A stretch of DNA of 64,000 bases, taken from assembly GCF_024218775.1 (NCBI RefSeq), contig NZ_CP100405.1, positions 299,879-363,878 of the forward strand, read 5' to 3'. Both the position numbers and the translations under genes were made by a program. The notes under the pieces were generated by a model. That model was not told where the DNA came from. It searched no databases and saw only the letters and a list, made by a program, of their open reading frames with translations. The DNA is from Haloarcula marina. GTDB taxonomy: Archaea > Halobacteriota > Halobacteria > Halobacteriales > Haloarculaceae. Within the stretch, counting starts at the first letter, position 1. Each line of letters starts with the position of its first letter. Below are positions 25,063-34,659 of the stretch, piece by piece.

Positions 25063-26145
25063 CTACTGCCGGGAGACGTTCTCGATGAGACAGCGGAGGT
25101 AGCCCGATCCATAGGCTCGAGAACGGTGACGCCACTCGGTATCGCCTTCGACGTGGGGAACGTGGTCCAGCAACACTGGCCCACGGAAGCCGACCTCGTG
25201 AAGCGCCGTCATCGCCTCGTGGGGATCGAAATTCCCCTCGTCGAGGAACGTCTCGGTGAAGTCGGGTACGGTTCCGACTACGTCTCGGAAGTGGACGAAG
25301 ACGATGTCGTCGCCGAAGCGCCGGATCACGCCCGGCACGTCCTCCCCCATCTCGGAGAAACAGCCCAGGCAGAGCTTCAGGCCGTGGGCGTCGCTCGGGA
25401 CGGCCGACATCGCTCGCTCAAAAGCCTCGGCGTTGCGGAACAGTCGCGGGACGCCACCGATCTCTTCGTACACCGGCGGATCGGCCGGGTGCAGAGCCAT
25501 CCGGACGCCCGCCTCCTCCGCGACGGGGAGGATTTCTGCGAGGAACTCCTCGTAGTTCTCCCAGCACTCTTCCTCCGAGTAGGTCCGTTCGAGTTCTCCC
25601 GGTGGCGTCTGGATCGGTTCCAAGTCGTCCTCGTTCCAGCGTGTCGCCGTCGCCCCGCCACGTATGGCCGCGTCCGTTCCGGTCCGCATGGGGACGACGC
25701 CACGGGGGTTCCACTGGTAACCGAGCGTATCGATCCCAGCGGCCCCGAGATTCTCGAGTAGCGTAACTATCGCATCGACCTGACGGTCGCGTCCCTCCCT
25801 GTCGAACATGATGTCGCCGTACATCCCGTAGTGCAGGGAGTGGATACCCGCGAATTCCAGATCGAACTTGGCGAGGTAATCCTTCAGTTCGACGAGTCTG
25901 TCGACGCTGGGAACGCTTTCGGGAGACAGTTCGAGGTGGCGTGCGCCGTCAGTGTCCATATCGTCCGGGAAGGCGTCAGCCTCGTATCCCGGAGAGAGAA
26001 CGTCGACGAAGACGTCTTCGACACCGATCTGGGCCATAAACTTGAGCCGCTCGTCGTTCAACCAACGCGAACGGAAGCCGACGCTGATGTGCTCGGGGCG
26101 CTTCGAGTGGGATTGAGGCAGTGACTGAGATTCGTCCGTAACCAT
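25063..26145 (-). CDS. Mannonate-dehydratase (UxuA)-like TIM-barrel protein
   Basis: 360 residues from ATG 26145 (a GGGAGGT Shine-Dalgarno-like run lies directly before it). The barrel holds metal-ligand-type residues in FAGIHSLHYGMYG, MALHPADPPVYEEIGG, LCLGCFSEMG, FVHFRDVVG and the C-terminal FLDEGNFDPHEAMTALHEVG, then GPVLLDHVPHVEGD. The layout (cysteine after CLG, HFRD, GN-D, DH-P) is that of UxuA rather than a generic xylose-isomerase-like epimerase. UxuA converts mannonate to 2-keto-3-deoxygluconate, so this would add an isomerase-type branch for uronates; a sugar-phosphate isomerase/epimerase annotation is the cautious alternative. Confidence 0.7.
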   Translation of the reverse strand: MVTDESQSLPQSHSKRPEHISVGFRSRWLNDERLKFMAQIGVEDVFVDVLSPGYEADAFPDDMDTDGARHLELSPESVPSVDRLVELKDYLAKFDLEFAGIHSLHYGMYGDIMFDREGRDRQVDAIVTLLENLGAAGIDTLGYQWNPRGVVPMRTGTDAAIRGGATATRWNEDDLEPIQTPPGELERTYSEEECWENYEEFLAEILPVAEEAGVRMALHPADPPVYEEIGGVPRLFRNAEAFERAMSAVPSDAHGLKLCLGCFSEMGEDVPGVIRRFGDDIVFVHFRDVVGTVPDFTETFLDEGNFDPHEAMTALHEVGFRGPVLLDHVPHVEGDTEWRHRSRAYGSGYLRCLIENVSRQ

Positions 26146-26248
26146 ACCTCCCGCTTCTCGGAGTGCTCTAATGGATGTTACGGTAGCCAAAGGCCCAAAC
26201 GGGGTCGAGAAGTCGGTCGAACTAGGGCGGCACTCGGGCTGTCAGACG

Positions 26249-27244
26249 TCAGTACGCCGCCGTGATCCGTTCGACGTGGTCGTCGTTGAGTGTCAGATCG
26301 ACCGCGCCAGCACTATCGTCTAACTGTTCGGGCGTACGGGCACCGATAATGGGCGCGGTGGTCGTTGGGGTATCGCCGTGCAGCATCCACGCGAGACTTA
26401 CCTGCGCGGGAGTCGCGTCTATGGCGTTGGCGACGTGACGAATCGCGTCGAGGACCGCCCACTCCCGGTCACCGAACTGATCGATCCACGACTCTAGGTC
26501 CCCGCGCGAACCACTCGGGGCTTCGTCGTCACGCTCGTACTTCCCGGTCAAGAAGCCTCCTTCCAGAGGCGAGTACGGGCAGACTGCAAGGCCGTGCTCG
26601 GCGCAGAAATCGAGATAGTGACCCACGTGGACCGGGTAGTTCGGTGTCTGACGATACGGCGCGTCGTCTCGGTAGGCGGCGTTAAATCGAGGCTGGGTCA
26701 CCTCGAACCGTTCGAGCCCATTCACATCGCTCTCCCACAGTGCGGTCGCCAGCTTCCACGTTGCCATCATGCTGGCCCCGAGGTGGTTCACTTTCCCGTC
26801 CTCGACGAGTTCGGTCAGTGTCCGCAGTGTCTCCTCTATCGGAGTCTCCTCGTCCCAGCGGTGGATGTAGTACACGTCGAGGTAGTCTGTACCCAGTCGG
26901 TCGAGCGTCGCGTCAATCTGCCCACGAATGTGCTTGCGTCCGAGCCCGCTGTCGTTGGGGCCATCGTCCACCGGGAAGTACACTTTCGAGGCGATGACAA
27001 AGTCGTCGCGATCGTAGTCTTCGAGCCACTCGCCGATGTATGACTCGCTGGTCCCGGACGGATCGCCGTAGACGTTGGCAGTGTCGATAAAGTTGATACC
27101 GCGCTCCCAGCAGGCGTCGAGCAAGTCGTGGGCGGCCTCGCGATCCGTTTCAACGACCCCATCAGTCCGCTTGCCGAACCGCCACGTCCCGAAGCATAAT
27201 TTCGATACCTTGGTCCCTGTCGTCCCAAGTCTGGTGTATTCCAT
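26249..27244 (-). CDS. Aldo/keto reductase
   Basis: 331 residues. Tetrad residues are visible in NFIDTANVYGDPSG (Asp, Tyr), VIASKVYFPV (Lys) and VYYIHRWDEETPIEE (His); the cofactor end reads PIIGARTPEQLDDSAGAVDL. Resembles the reductase at 15377 in the RWDE-TPIEETLRTL stretch, but the two diverge elsewhere, so they are old paralogues. An AT-rich GCATTATTATCACG on the reverse strand about 25 nt before the ATG fits a leaderless transcript. Confidence 0.85.
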   Translation of the reverse strand: MEYTRLGTTGTKVSKLCFGTWRFGKRTDGVVETDREAAHDLLDACWERGINFIDTANVYGDPSGTSESYIGEWLEDYDRDDFVIASKVYFPVDDGPNDSGLGRKHIRGQIDATLDRLGTDYLDVYYIHRWDEETPIEETLRTLTELVEDGKVNHLGASMMATWKLATALWESDVNGLERFEVTQPRFNAAYRDDAPYRQTPNYPVHVGHYLDFCAEHGLAVCPYSPLEGGFLTGKYERDDEAPSGSRGDLESWIDQFGDREWAVLDAIRHVANAIDATPAQVSLAWMLHGDTPTTTAPIIGARTPEQLDDSAGAVDLTLNDDHVERITAAY

Positions 27245-27331
27245 CGCAGGCCAACTAACCGAGAGCGTGATAATAATGCTACCGACTCACAGCACCCGAC
27301 ATTTAATACCGCTCGTCTTCATCCATCATCA

Positions 27332-27805
27332 ATGACAAAGACGCCGGGTCCAAGCATCACCTCACGGCCGCGCACGAACGATACCCATTGGCTGACGCTG
27401 TTAGCCTACGTCGTACTGGGGGTTGGTACGACCATCTACGCTATCTGGACAGTGCTCTCTCTCGGGAGTTCGCCCTATAGTTTTCGGAGCGGCCTGATCT
27501 TGTCCGCGGTCGCAATCTTGAGTTTCTTCGCCTACCTTGCACTGTTTCGCGATGCGATCCACCTCTCGCACGCAGAGATTGAGTGGACGCCCAACTGGCT
27601 TTGGTACTTCGCTCCAGGACTTGGTATCCCGGCAGCCGTGCGATTCGTTCTGCCTTCTATTCCCGTGTTCGAGACCAGTTCGCCGCTGCTCATCGTCTAT
27701 TCCCTCGTGTTTACCACCACGGCGGTCTGCCTCGTGTATCTGTACCGTCGCTGGCGATACGTCCCCGACCTGCTTGAATACGAGCCCGATGCCGCTGGTA
27801 ACTGA
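27332..27805 (+). CDS. Small four-helix membrane protein, unknown
   Basis: 157 residues with four hydrophobic segments (TLLAYVVLGVGTTIYAIWTV, GLILSAVAILSFFAYLALF, YFAPGLGIPAAVRFVLPSI, LLIVYSLVFTTTAVCLVYLY) and a charged C-terminus with RRWRYVPDLLEYEPD. No family recognised. CATTTAATACC about 27 nt upstream of ATG suggests a leaderless promoter. It lies just before the substrate-binding protein but is separated by 140 bp with a second promoter, so it is likely an independent unit. Confidence 0.7.
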   Translation: MTKTPGPSITSRPRTNDTHWLTLLAYVVLGVGTTIYAIWTVLSLGSSPYSFRSGLILSAVAILSFFAYLALFRDAIHLSHAEIEWTPNWLWYFAPGLGIPAAVRFVLPSIPVFETSSPLLIVYSLVFTTTAVCLVYLYRRWRYVPDLLEYEPDAAGN

Positions 27806-27946
27806 GGATACGATTTCAGAACGACAAACTGTCTACTAATCTGTAGGTGGCTGGCCTGAGAGTGACAATATTTATTATTTCACATGCTGGTTGGGGAATT
27901 AAAACCATAATTATATATAGTGTCTGTTCATTGTGGACAGTGGATC

Positions 27947-29311
27947 ATGTCAAGCGACAACTACAGTAGACGTAAGTATATCGGCCTGGCGGCATCGATG
28001 GCCGCTGGTGGACTGGCAGGTTGTGGCGGCGGTTCAGACGGTGGCAGCGGTGGCAGCGACGGTAGCGATGGCGGCAGCACCACGAGCGGCGACGGTGGAG
28101 GCGGTGGCGGCAGCAGTGCGTCGCTCACGCTGTGGACGGACGCGATAGACTCGCAGGCGGCGAACACCCAGCAGTTGGTGCGCGACAACATCGACACTGA
28201 CATTTCGTTCGTCGACATGCGGTACGACAGTATCAAGCAGCAGTACCTCACCGGTGCCTCAACCGGGACGCCTGACCTCGTGGAGGCGACGCCAAATCAC
28301 CGCGGTGACTACGTCTCCGCGGACCTCATTGAGCCCTTGACAGACCGCGTCGAGGAACTCGACTACAGTGACGGCTACATCGGGCTCGATATGATGACCT
28401 ACAAGGAAGACGTCTGGGCGCTCCCTCACATCGGGAACGGCCGTGGCTTCGTCTACCGTGAGGACATCTTCGAGAAGTACGGTTTCGATGTGCCCGATAA
28501 TTGGAGCGACTTCGTCACTATCGGCGCAGAGATCTCCGCCAATGAGGACGGCATGCACGGGTTCACCCTCACCAGTCAGAAGGGCAACACCCGTGGCCTC
28601 CAAGAGTTCCTGTCGTTCCTGTTCCAGCGTGTCGACTCGGTGTTCAACCCCACCGAAGACGGGTTCGAACTCAACGCCACCGCGGAGGACTTTGGGATCG
28701 TGTTCAAGGAGTACTTCCACGATCCGTTCTTCGCTACCGAGACGCCAGCGACCAACCCCGACGCACGCGGGATCGACTCACTTGCCCACGACATCGCGTA
28801 CATGAACGGCAACTACGCCGCGATATCGACCGGTCCGTGGCTCCCGGGACTCGCGGAGGGCTCCGACGACACGAACGAGCAGGCCACGAGCAACTACGAG
28901 AACAGCGTTGCAACGCACAACCCACGTGTCGAAGGCGGTGAGAAGGGCACCTACGCGGAGGTAAAGCCCCTCTTCATGAACTCCAATTCGGAGAACAAGG
29001 ACGCTGCGTGGGATGCCATGTCGACCATCTCCTCACCTGAGGGGATAGGTACGTTCCTCAGCGAGGTCCCGGGGAACCTCCCGGCCCACGAAGACGTGGA
29101 GTGGAACGTCCCCGAGGATACGAACAACCCTGGTTGGTCCGGATTCCAAGACGTGTTCGCCACCGGAAAGTCCTACGGCTTCTGGAGCGTCAGCAAAGTC
29201 TCTTCAACGTGGTTCGATCTCTCCCAGCAGGTCATGTACGACCAGATTGACCCGATGGAGGCAGGACAGCAACTCTACGACGCCTGGTCCAGCGCTGCGA
29301 GCGATATCTAA
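27947..29311 (+). CDS. ABC sugar importer, substrate-binding lipoprotein
   Basis: 454 residues from ATG 27947. The N-terminus has a twin-arginine signal with lipobox (NYSRRKYIGL, later GGLAGCGGG), so it is exported folded through Tat and lipid-anchored. A Gly/Ser-rich linker (29 to about 65) follows, then the family 1 extracellular solute-binding fold (LTLWTDAIDSQAANTQQLV, LPHIGNGRGFVYREDIFEKY, YAAISTGPWLPG). CUT1-type importers carry oligosaccharides. TTATATATAG at 27910-27919 is an excellent TATA box for a leaderless start. Its permeases are encoded convergently downstream. Confidence 0.88.
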   Translation: MSSDNYSRRKYIGLAASMAAGGLAGCGGGSDGGSGGSDGSDGGSTTSGDGGGGGGSSASLTLWTDAIDSQAANTQQLVRDNIDTDISFVDMRYDSIKQQYLTGASTGTPDLVEATPNHRGDYVSADLIEPLTDRVEELDYSDGYIGLDMMTYKEDVWALPHIGNGRGFVYREDIFEKYGFDVPDNWSDFVTIGAEISANEDGMHGFTLTSQKGNTRGLQEFLSFLFQRVDSVFNPTEDGFELNATAEDFGIVFKEYFHDPFFATETPATNPDARGIDSLAHDIAYMNGNYAAISTGPWLPGLAEGSDDTNEQATSNYENSVATHNPRVEGGEKGTYAEVKPLFMNSNSENKDAAWDAMSTISSPEGIGTFLSEVPGNLPAHEDVEWNVPEDTNNPGWSGFQDVFATGKSYGFWSVSKVSSTWFDLSQQVMYDQIDPMEAGQQLYDAWSSAASDI

Positions 29312-29862
29312 CTGCGTCGAAGCGCGGACGAACGCGGACCGACTGTTCTCTCCTGCTGTACTTTTTGTGCGACAACTCGTTGAGCGGCATCTATTGCGTC
29401 ACACGTCTGTGTGCGAGTGACAGGAGCATCGATGTCGACGTGGATCAAGCGGCCCATCGCTCACCAGTGAAACTATCGACATCACCCGACATCCCGTGAT
29501 TCTGATTCTTCGATCCGAGGAACAGAGAGCAGTCCGGTGGCAACGAGTGTGTGTTCTCCCGGGTATTGGCGACAGATGTGACGGTGCTGGACGACGCTGC
29601 ACGCCATGGGATCCGAGACGCCACGGACTCATCTAACGGGGCGCACACTCTGACGAGTGAGAGTACCAACAGGTGACTTGATCTCAGCGGTCAACGAAGG
29701 GCACAAGCAATAAAGTGCGCTCAACACGGGAGAAGTGACCGTATCCACGGAAGGAGGACCAAGATGTGGTCTGCATGAGCGTCAGGGGAACGAAAACAGA
29801 GGCGTCGTGTGCGTGAGCTGAGGTGGAAGTGACGGCCGGAACAGGGGCCGAGAACTGAAACT
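29312..29862. other. Intergenic between convergent transporter genes
   Basis: About 550 bp. No coding frame with recognisable content was found on either strand; the open frames at 29399-29669 look like chance products of GC skew. It could hold the two transcript ends or a small RNA, but no hairpin stands out. Confidence 0.4.
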
Positions 29863-30774
29863 CTAGGTGCCGTGCATGCCGCCGCTCGCAAGTCCCTTGA
29901 CGATATACTTCTGGACCAGCGCGAAGAAGATGATCGACGGTATCGCGGTCAGCGTGGCGGCGACGAGCGTCGCTCCCCAGTTGATCGTGTTCGCACTCTG
30001 GAAGAGGTAGAGGCCGAACGGAAGCGTTCGGGTCCCGATCCCCTGGGAGAGAACCGATACGAACAGGAAGTCGTTCCACGACGTGACGAAGGTATAGAAG
30101 GCCGCCACGGCAATACCCGGCTTCGCCAGCGGGATGATCACGTGGTACAGCACAGAGAGGTGCGAACAGCCGTCGATCCGTGCCGCCTCGTCAAGCGCCT
30201 CCGGAATGTCGTCGAAGAACCCTTTCAGCAGCCAGAGTGCGAGTGGAAGCGCACGCACGCAGTGCGCGAGGATGATTCCCGTGTAGCTATTGACGAGGTT
30301 CAGCGTGTGCATCATGATAAAGAAGGGAATGATGATAAGCGCTGGCGGGAGCATCTTCGTCGCCATGAACGCCACTAGGAGCGACTTCCGCCCAGGATAA
30401 GAGAACCGACTCAGCGAGTATGCGCCGAGGATACTCGCTACTAGCGTCAGAGCCGTCGTGCTAAAGGAGATGATCAGCGAGTTCTGGAACAGTCTCCGGA
30501 ACTGCGGATCGCTCAGCACTGTTTGGTAGTTCGAGAAGGTGATGTACTCGAGGCTCGGAATAACGATGAGTCTGTTCGCCTGAATGATCTCGCCGGACTT
30601 GATCGTCGACAGGGCGAGCCAGACCACCGGGACGAGGAACCAAACGAAGTACAGCGCGAGCGCGCCGTAGATCGCCAATGCCTCTCTGACGCTCCGGTCC
30701 TCACCGATCCAGTCGTCGAAACGACCGACGACACCTCGGTTGCGATTCTCTACGTACTGATTCGGTGTTGCCAT
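29863..30774 (-). CDS. ABC sugar importer permease (MalG type)
   Basis: 303 residues, six transmembrane helices. The cytoplasmic EAA loop reads DDIPEALDEAARIDGCSHLS with the conserved G then PLAKPGI, which contacts the ATPase. The N-terminal extension (1-30) is hydrophilic as is usual in MalG-like proteins. It is encoded 43 bp after the MalF-type permease on the same strand, so both are one operon, and convergently with the binding-protein gene. Confidence 0.9.
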   Translation of the reverse strand: MATPNQYVENRNRGVVGRFDDWIGEDRSVREALAIYGALALYFVWFLVPVVWLALSTIKSGEIIQANRLIVIPSLEYITFSNYQTVLSDPQFRRLFQNSLIISFSTTALTLVASILGAYSLSRFSYPGRKSLLVAFMATKMLPPALIIIPFFIMMHTLNLVNSYTGIILAHCVRALPLALWLLKGFFDDIPEALDEAARIDGCSHLSVLYHVIIPLAKPGIAVAAFYTFVTSWNDFLFVSVLSQGIGTRTLPFGLYLFQSANTINWGATLVAATLTAIPSIIFFALVQKYIVKGLASGGMHGT

Positions 30775-30817
30775 TAGTGTACCCTCCGTGATTCGATCGT
30801 CTGTTTAATTGCTCTCA

Positions 30818-31747
30818 TCAGTCCGTGTTCTCCACTTTGACGTAGACGACGGTGAAGATAGTCAGCAGTGCCAGCATCACTGCGCCGACGGCCGACGCGT
30901 AGCCGAGCGCGTACTCCTGGAACGCCTGTTGGTAGACATACGTGCCCAGCACTTCCGTCCGATTCACCGGGCCGCCGCCCGTGGCGATGAAGATCATCTG
31001 GAAGCTGTTGAACGCCGCAATTGTCTCGATGACGATCATGATCATCGAGATATGCGTGATGTTGGGCAACGTGATGTGTCGGAATTTCTGGATCCGGCTG
31101 GCGCCGTCAATCTCCGCAGCCTCGTAGTACTCCTTGGGAATCGACTGCATGCTTGCCATCAGCGCGATGGCGACGAATGGTGTGTCCTTCCACACCCGCA
31201 GCATCGTCACCAGCGGGAGCGCCCATTCAAGCGTCCCGAACCAACTCTTGTTGGGTCCGCCGAACATTTGTAAGATGAGATTCACCAGCCCGAAGTCGAC
31301 CTGCAACATCCACGACCAGATGATGACGATGACGACAGGGGGTATCACCCAACTGACCATCGAGAGGCTCCGTAGCGCTCCGATTCCCGGCAGATTCTCT
31401 TTCAACAAGACTGCCAATCCGAGCCCGAGTAGGTACATCGAGACCACGGCACCGACAGTGAGTAATACCGTCTGTGTCAGCGCCAGACTGAACACGGGGT
31501 CCGACAGGAGCTGCTGGTAGTTCGCCAGGCCGACCCATTCGATCTGTTCAAGCTGCAGGAAGGAGCGAGAATGAAAGCTGATCCAGAGTGCACGGATCGT
31601 CGGATACACGATGATGATGAGCATCATCACCGTTGCGGGGACGATGAGGCCGACCCCGATCCAGGTCTCTTGTGTGAACCACCTCGCTTCCGTGAACAGC
31701 CGCCGCAATCGGAGTATTTTCGAGTCCTCTCCGGACAGTATAGACAT
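30818..31747 (-). CDS. ABC sugar importer permease (MalF type)
   Basis: 309 residues with six membrane helices; the EAA loop is SIPKEYYEAAEIDGASRIQK followed by FRHITLPNI. N-terminal hydrophilic stretch, then GVGLIVPATVMMLIIIVYPT. A TATA-like TTTTTATG (reverse strand, about 31774) about 28 nt before the ATG suggests leaderless transcription. The gene is divergent from the ATPase gene, separated by about 170 bp, so permeases and ATPase can be co-controlled. Confidence 0.9.
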   Translation of the reverse strand: MSILSGEDSKILRLRRLFTEARWFTQETWIGVGLIVPATVMMLIIIVYPTIRALWISFHSRSFLQLEQIEWVGLANYQQLLSDPVFSLALTQTVLLTVGAVVSMYLLGLGLAVLLKENLPGIGALRSLSMVSWVIPPVVIVIIWSWMLQVDFGLVNLILQMFGGPNKSWFGTLEWALPLVTMLRVWKDTPFVAIALMASMQSIPKEYYEAAEIDGASRIQKFRHITLPNITHISMIMIVIETIAAFNSFQMIFIATGGGPVNRTEVLGTYVYQQAFQEYALGYASAVGAVMLALLTIFTVVYVKVENTD

Positions 31748-31920
31748 CGTGCTATATGTCTACCCTCTACTACATAAAAATTCATGTTGTGTACGCGGCT
31801 GCGTTACTTGCCCTTATTCGAGATGGGGTGCCGATCGATATCAGTCAGGCCCGTCCTGGGATATAGGGGAGGTGAGCTGGAAAAAGTATAAGTACTGGTT
31901 TTCCGATTATACGAATAGTC

Positions 31921-33063
31921 ATGGCAGATTTAGAGCTTCGAAACCTCGCTAAGGTATACCAGACTGGTTCGTCGAATCCGGTCGTCGGCGTTGAGGATCT
32001 GAATATCCACTTGGACGAGGGGAACTTTCTCGTGCTTGTCGGCCCGTCAGGCTGTGGGAAGTCGACGACGCTGCGAACGATCGCCGGACTCGAACACGTC
32101 ACCAGCGGCGAGGTGCGAATCGGTGACAAGGTCGTGAACGATCTAAGCCCGAAGGACCGGGACATCGCGATGGTGTTCCAAAACTACGCGCTGTACCCGC
32201 ACATGACCGCCCGGGAGAACATGAGCTTCGGGCTCAAAATGACGACGACACTATCCGACGAGGAGGTCAGCGATCGCGTCGAGAGCGTGTCCGAGATGAT
32301 GGGTATCGATGACCTGCTGGGTGACAGACCCTCGGAGCTCTCGGGCGGCCAACAACAGCGCGTCGCGCTGGGTCGTGCTATCGTGCGCGAGCCCGAGGTA
32401 TTCTTGCTCGACGAACCGCTGTCGAATCTGGACGCCAAACTTCGCGCCCACATGCGCACAGAGATTCAGGAACTCCAAGAGGACCTGAATATCACGACCG
32501 TCTACGTCACGCACGACCAGACCGAAGCGATGACCATGGGCGACAAGATCGCTATCCTCGACCAAGGCGAACTGCAGCAGGTCGGGACACCTCTAGAGTG
32601 TTACTATACACCCAAAAACCGGTTCGTCGCGGGCTTCATTGGTGAACCGTCGATGAACTTCTTTGACATGCGCGTGGAGAGTGACCAACTGACCAACGAA
32701 CGGATCGAGTACCCTCTTTCCGGAGCACGACTCGATTCCGTCCGCGGCGAAGATCGCGTCACACTCGGGATTCGTCCGGAGGACATCGAGATTGCCGACG
32801 AACCCGGCGAGCACACCTTTACGGCGGACGTTCGTGTCGTCGAGCCCTTGGGCGACATCAACTACATGCACGTCGACCTCGACGGCAACGAGATGACGGT
32901 AAAGGTGCCGGGCGAGCACTACGCAGAGGAGAACACCGAGGTGTTGCTGTCGTTCCCCGAAGAGAAGCTCCACCTCTTTAGCGGGCCGACTGGTGAGGCC
33001 CTCTGTAACAGGTCGATCCCGACCGACAGTTCGCTTCCGATCGAAGCGACGACGGAAGCCTGA
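31921..33063 (+). CDS. ABC sugar importer ATPase (MalK/MsmK/UgpC type)
   Basis: 380 residues. Walker A GPSGCGKST at about 41-49, Q-loop in MVFQNYALYPHMT, signature LSGGQQQRVALGRAI, Walker B VFLLDEPLSNLD, H-loop TVYVTHDQTEA. The C-terminal OB-type regulatory (TOBE) region from about 235 (LGIRPEDIEIAD, INYMHVDLDGNEMTVKVPGE) is typical of CUT1 ATPases. GTATAAGTAC at about 31886-31895 is a plausible TATA box. It completes the four-part importer. Confidence 0.92.
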   Translation: MADLELRNLAKVYQTGSSNPVVGVEDLNIHLDEGNFLVLVGPSGCGKSTTLRTIAGLEHVTSGEVRIGDKVVNDLSPKDRDIAMVFQNYALYPHMTARENMSFGLKMTTTLSDEEVSDRVESVSEMMGIDDLLGDRPSELSGGQQQRVALGRAIVREPEVFLLDEPLSNLDAKLRAHMRTEIQELQEDLNITTVYVTHDQTEAMTMGDKIAILDQGELQQVGTPLECYYTPKNRFVAGFIGEPSMNFFDMRVESDQLTNERIEYPLSGARLDSVRGEDRVTLGIRPEDIEIADEPGEHTFTADVRVVEPLGDINYMHVDLDGNEMTVKVPGEHYAEENTEVLLSFPEEKLHLFSGPTGEALCNRSIPTDSSLPIEATTEA

Positions 33064-33081
33064 GCCGCGGTCGGCCGCTCG

Positions 33082-34659
33082 TTATTCGCCGCCGTTCTCG
33101 TTTGGCAGGTCGGTCGCTGGCACGATGTCGTCGACGTGCACGACGATGTTGGCTGCCTCTGTCCCGTTCGTGATCGCCGCCACTTTCGTCCCGGGAAAAT
33201 CGACGATGCCGCGCTCGTACACGTCGGTGGTCCCGCCCTGAACGATGTCGACCCCGGCCGTCGAGTCCCCGTTCGCGTGTGCCGCCCGAAGTTCGGTGAG
33301 CGTGTCAAGCGGATCGAGACCAGCATTCTCGGCGAGCACGCGTGGGACGACTTCGAGTGCGTCGGCGTACGCCTCCATGACGATTTGCTGACGGTTCGCC
33401 TTCCGCGTGGCCGCCTCACGCACACGGCGGGAGATCGCTATCTCCGTCGCGCCAGCCCCCGGAACAACACGGCGTTCGGTTACCAGTTCGACGGCTGCGT
33501 CAACGGCCTCTGTCACTCGGTCTTCGAGCTTGCCAGCGACGCGTTCTGTCGACCCCTGCAACATCAGCGTCATTGCCGTCGGGTCGGAGACCGGCGGTTC
33601 GATGTAGAACCGATTTTCGTCGTCATTCTGCCGGACGCTCGCTCGACCGAGGTCGTCCTCGCTCACGCCCGCGACATCACCGGTGATTCGGATATCGAGG
33701 AGTCGCGCGAGGAACTCCAGATCGGGTTTGATCGTGAACTCCGTTGCCAGTATGCCCTCGTCCGCCAGTCGGTTCGCAATGCCGTCGTCCACCCGCTTCT
33801 GGCAGAACACCACGTCGGCACCGGACGCGACGACCCGGTCAGCCACCGTCGCTCGACTGCGCTCCTCACGGTCAACGTGTTGATCGTACTGACCAAAGGA
33901 GTCGACCGTCACCGCTGGTTCGTGCCCGCTCTCGTCGACTTCAAGGGGCTCGTCGACGAGCAGGATAGCGGCCTCCTCAAAGTCGGTCGGCATCCGCTGC
34001 CGGAGGGGCTTCTTGTCGACGGTGGCACCCGGAACGCGTTCGAAGTCGCCGATCCAGCGGCCTGGGTCGGATTCAACCGCGATTCGGTCGGCGTAGCGTC
34101 CGGGCGCCGTCGCGACGATCTCTTCGACGAGGCTCGTAATCTCCCCGGCCAGCGCGGTCTTGGTGTCACCAAAGACGATGCCGGTAAGTCGGTTGGCGAC
34201 CGCTCGCTGGAGAAGGTGTTCGTCCACACTGTCCAAGTCGCGCGTCAGGTCGCCGATCGTCTCCCGTGATATCTCACTCGCTGCACGGAAGCCGTCGACG
34301 ATTGAGGTCGGGTGGACCCCCTGATCAAGCAGCGTCTCGATGCCGGATAGCAGCTCTGTGGCGAAGGTGATCGCTGTCGTCGTCCCGTCTCCAGCCTCCG
34401 CCTGCTGGCTCTGACCGACAGTCGAGACGAGCCCAGCAAAGGGGTTCTCGAACGCGAGTTCGTTCACGACGGTCGAACCGTCGTCGGTGAGCGTCACCTC
34501 GCCCCTCTCCGAGACGATCATCTTGTCCATCCCGTTGGGGCCCAGCGTCGATCTGACGATCTCACCGAGTGCGCGGGCGGCAGTCGCGTTCCGCTGTTGG
34601 ATGTGCTTGGACCCGGTGTACTCGGAGGCGTCCTCGCTGATCATTGTTCTGTGACTCAT
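33082..34659 (-). CDS. Thermosome (group II chaperonin) subunit, divergent
   Basis: About 525 residues from ATG 34659. Equatorial ATP site LGPNGMDKMIV and the catalytic AGDGTTTAITFATELL, the P-loop-like TLTDDGSTVVNEL, an apical domain and the late GGTTDVYERGIVDFPGTKVA are all present, so it should bind and hydrolyse ATP. Compared with housekeeping subunits the C-terminus lacks the usual Gly/Met-rich tail (ends LPNENGGE), and the apical region is unusual. It is convergent with the ATPase gene, inside the sugar island. It is likely an accessory subunit for hetero-oligomers. Confidence 0.88.
   Translation of the reverse strand: MSHRTMISEDASEYTGSKHIQQRNATAARALGEIVRSTLGPNGMDKMIVSERGEVTLTDDGSTVVNELAFENPFAGLVSTVGQSQQAEAGDGTTTAITFATELLSGIETLLDQGVHPTSIVDGFRAASEISRETIGDLTRDLDSVDEHLLQRAVANRLTGIVFGDTKTALAGEITSLVEEIVATAPGRYADRIAVESDPGRWIGDFERVPGATVDKKPLRQRMPTDFEEAAILLVDEPLEVDESGHEPAVTVDSFGQYDQHVDREERSRATVADRVVASGADVVFCQKRVDDGIANRLADEGILATEFTIKPDLEFLARLLDIRITGDVAGVSEDDLGRASVRQNDDENRFYIEPPVSDPTAMTLMLQGSTERVAGKLEDRVTEAVDAAVELVTERRVVPGAGATEIAISRRVREAATRKANRQQIVMEAYADALEVVPRVLAENAGLDPLDTLTELRAAHANGDSTAGVDIVQGGTTDVYERGIVDFPGTKVAAITNGTEAANIVVHVDDIVPATDLPNENGGE

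Noticed and set aside
29399..29669. Reverse-strand frames in the gap after the binding-protein gene
   Set aside because: Composition is not haloarchaeal-protein-like and no motif is present.
33136..34269. Long plus-strand frame antisense to the thermosome gene
   Set aside because: Its peptide is arginine/histidine-rich and without any family pattern; the reverse strand gives a complete chaperonin. It is a GC-skew shadow.
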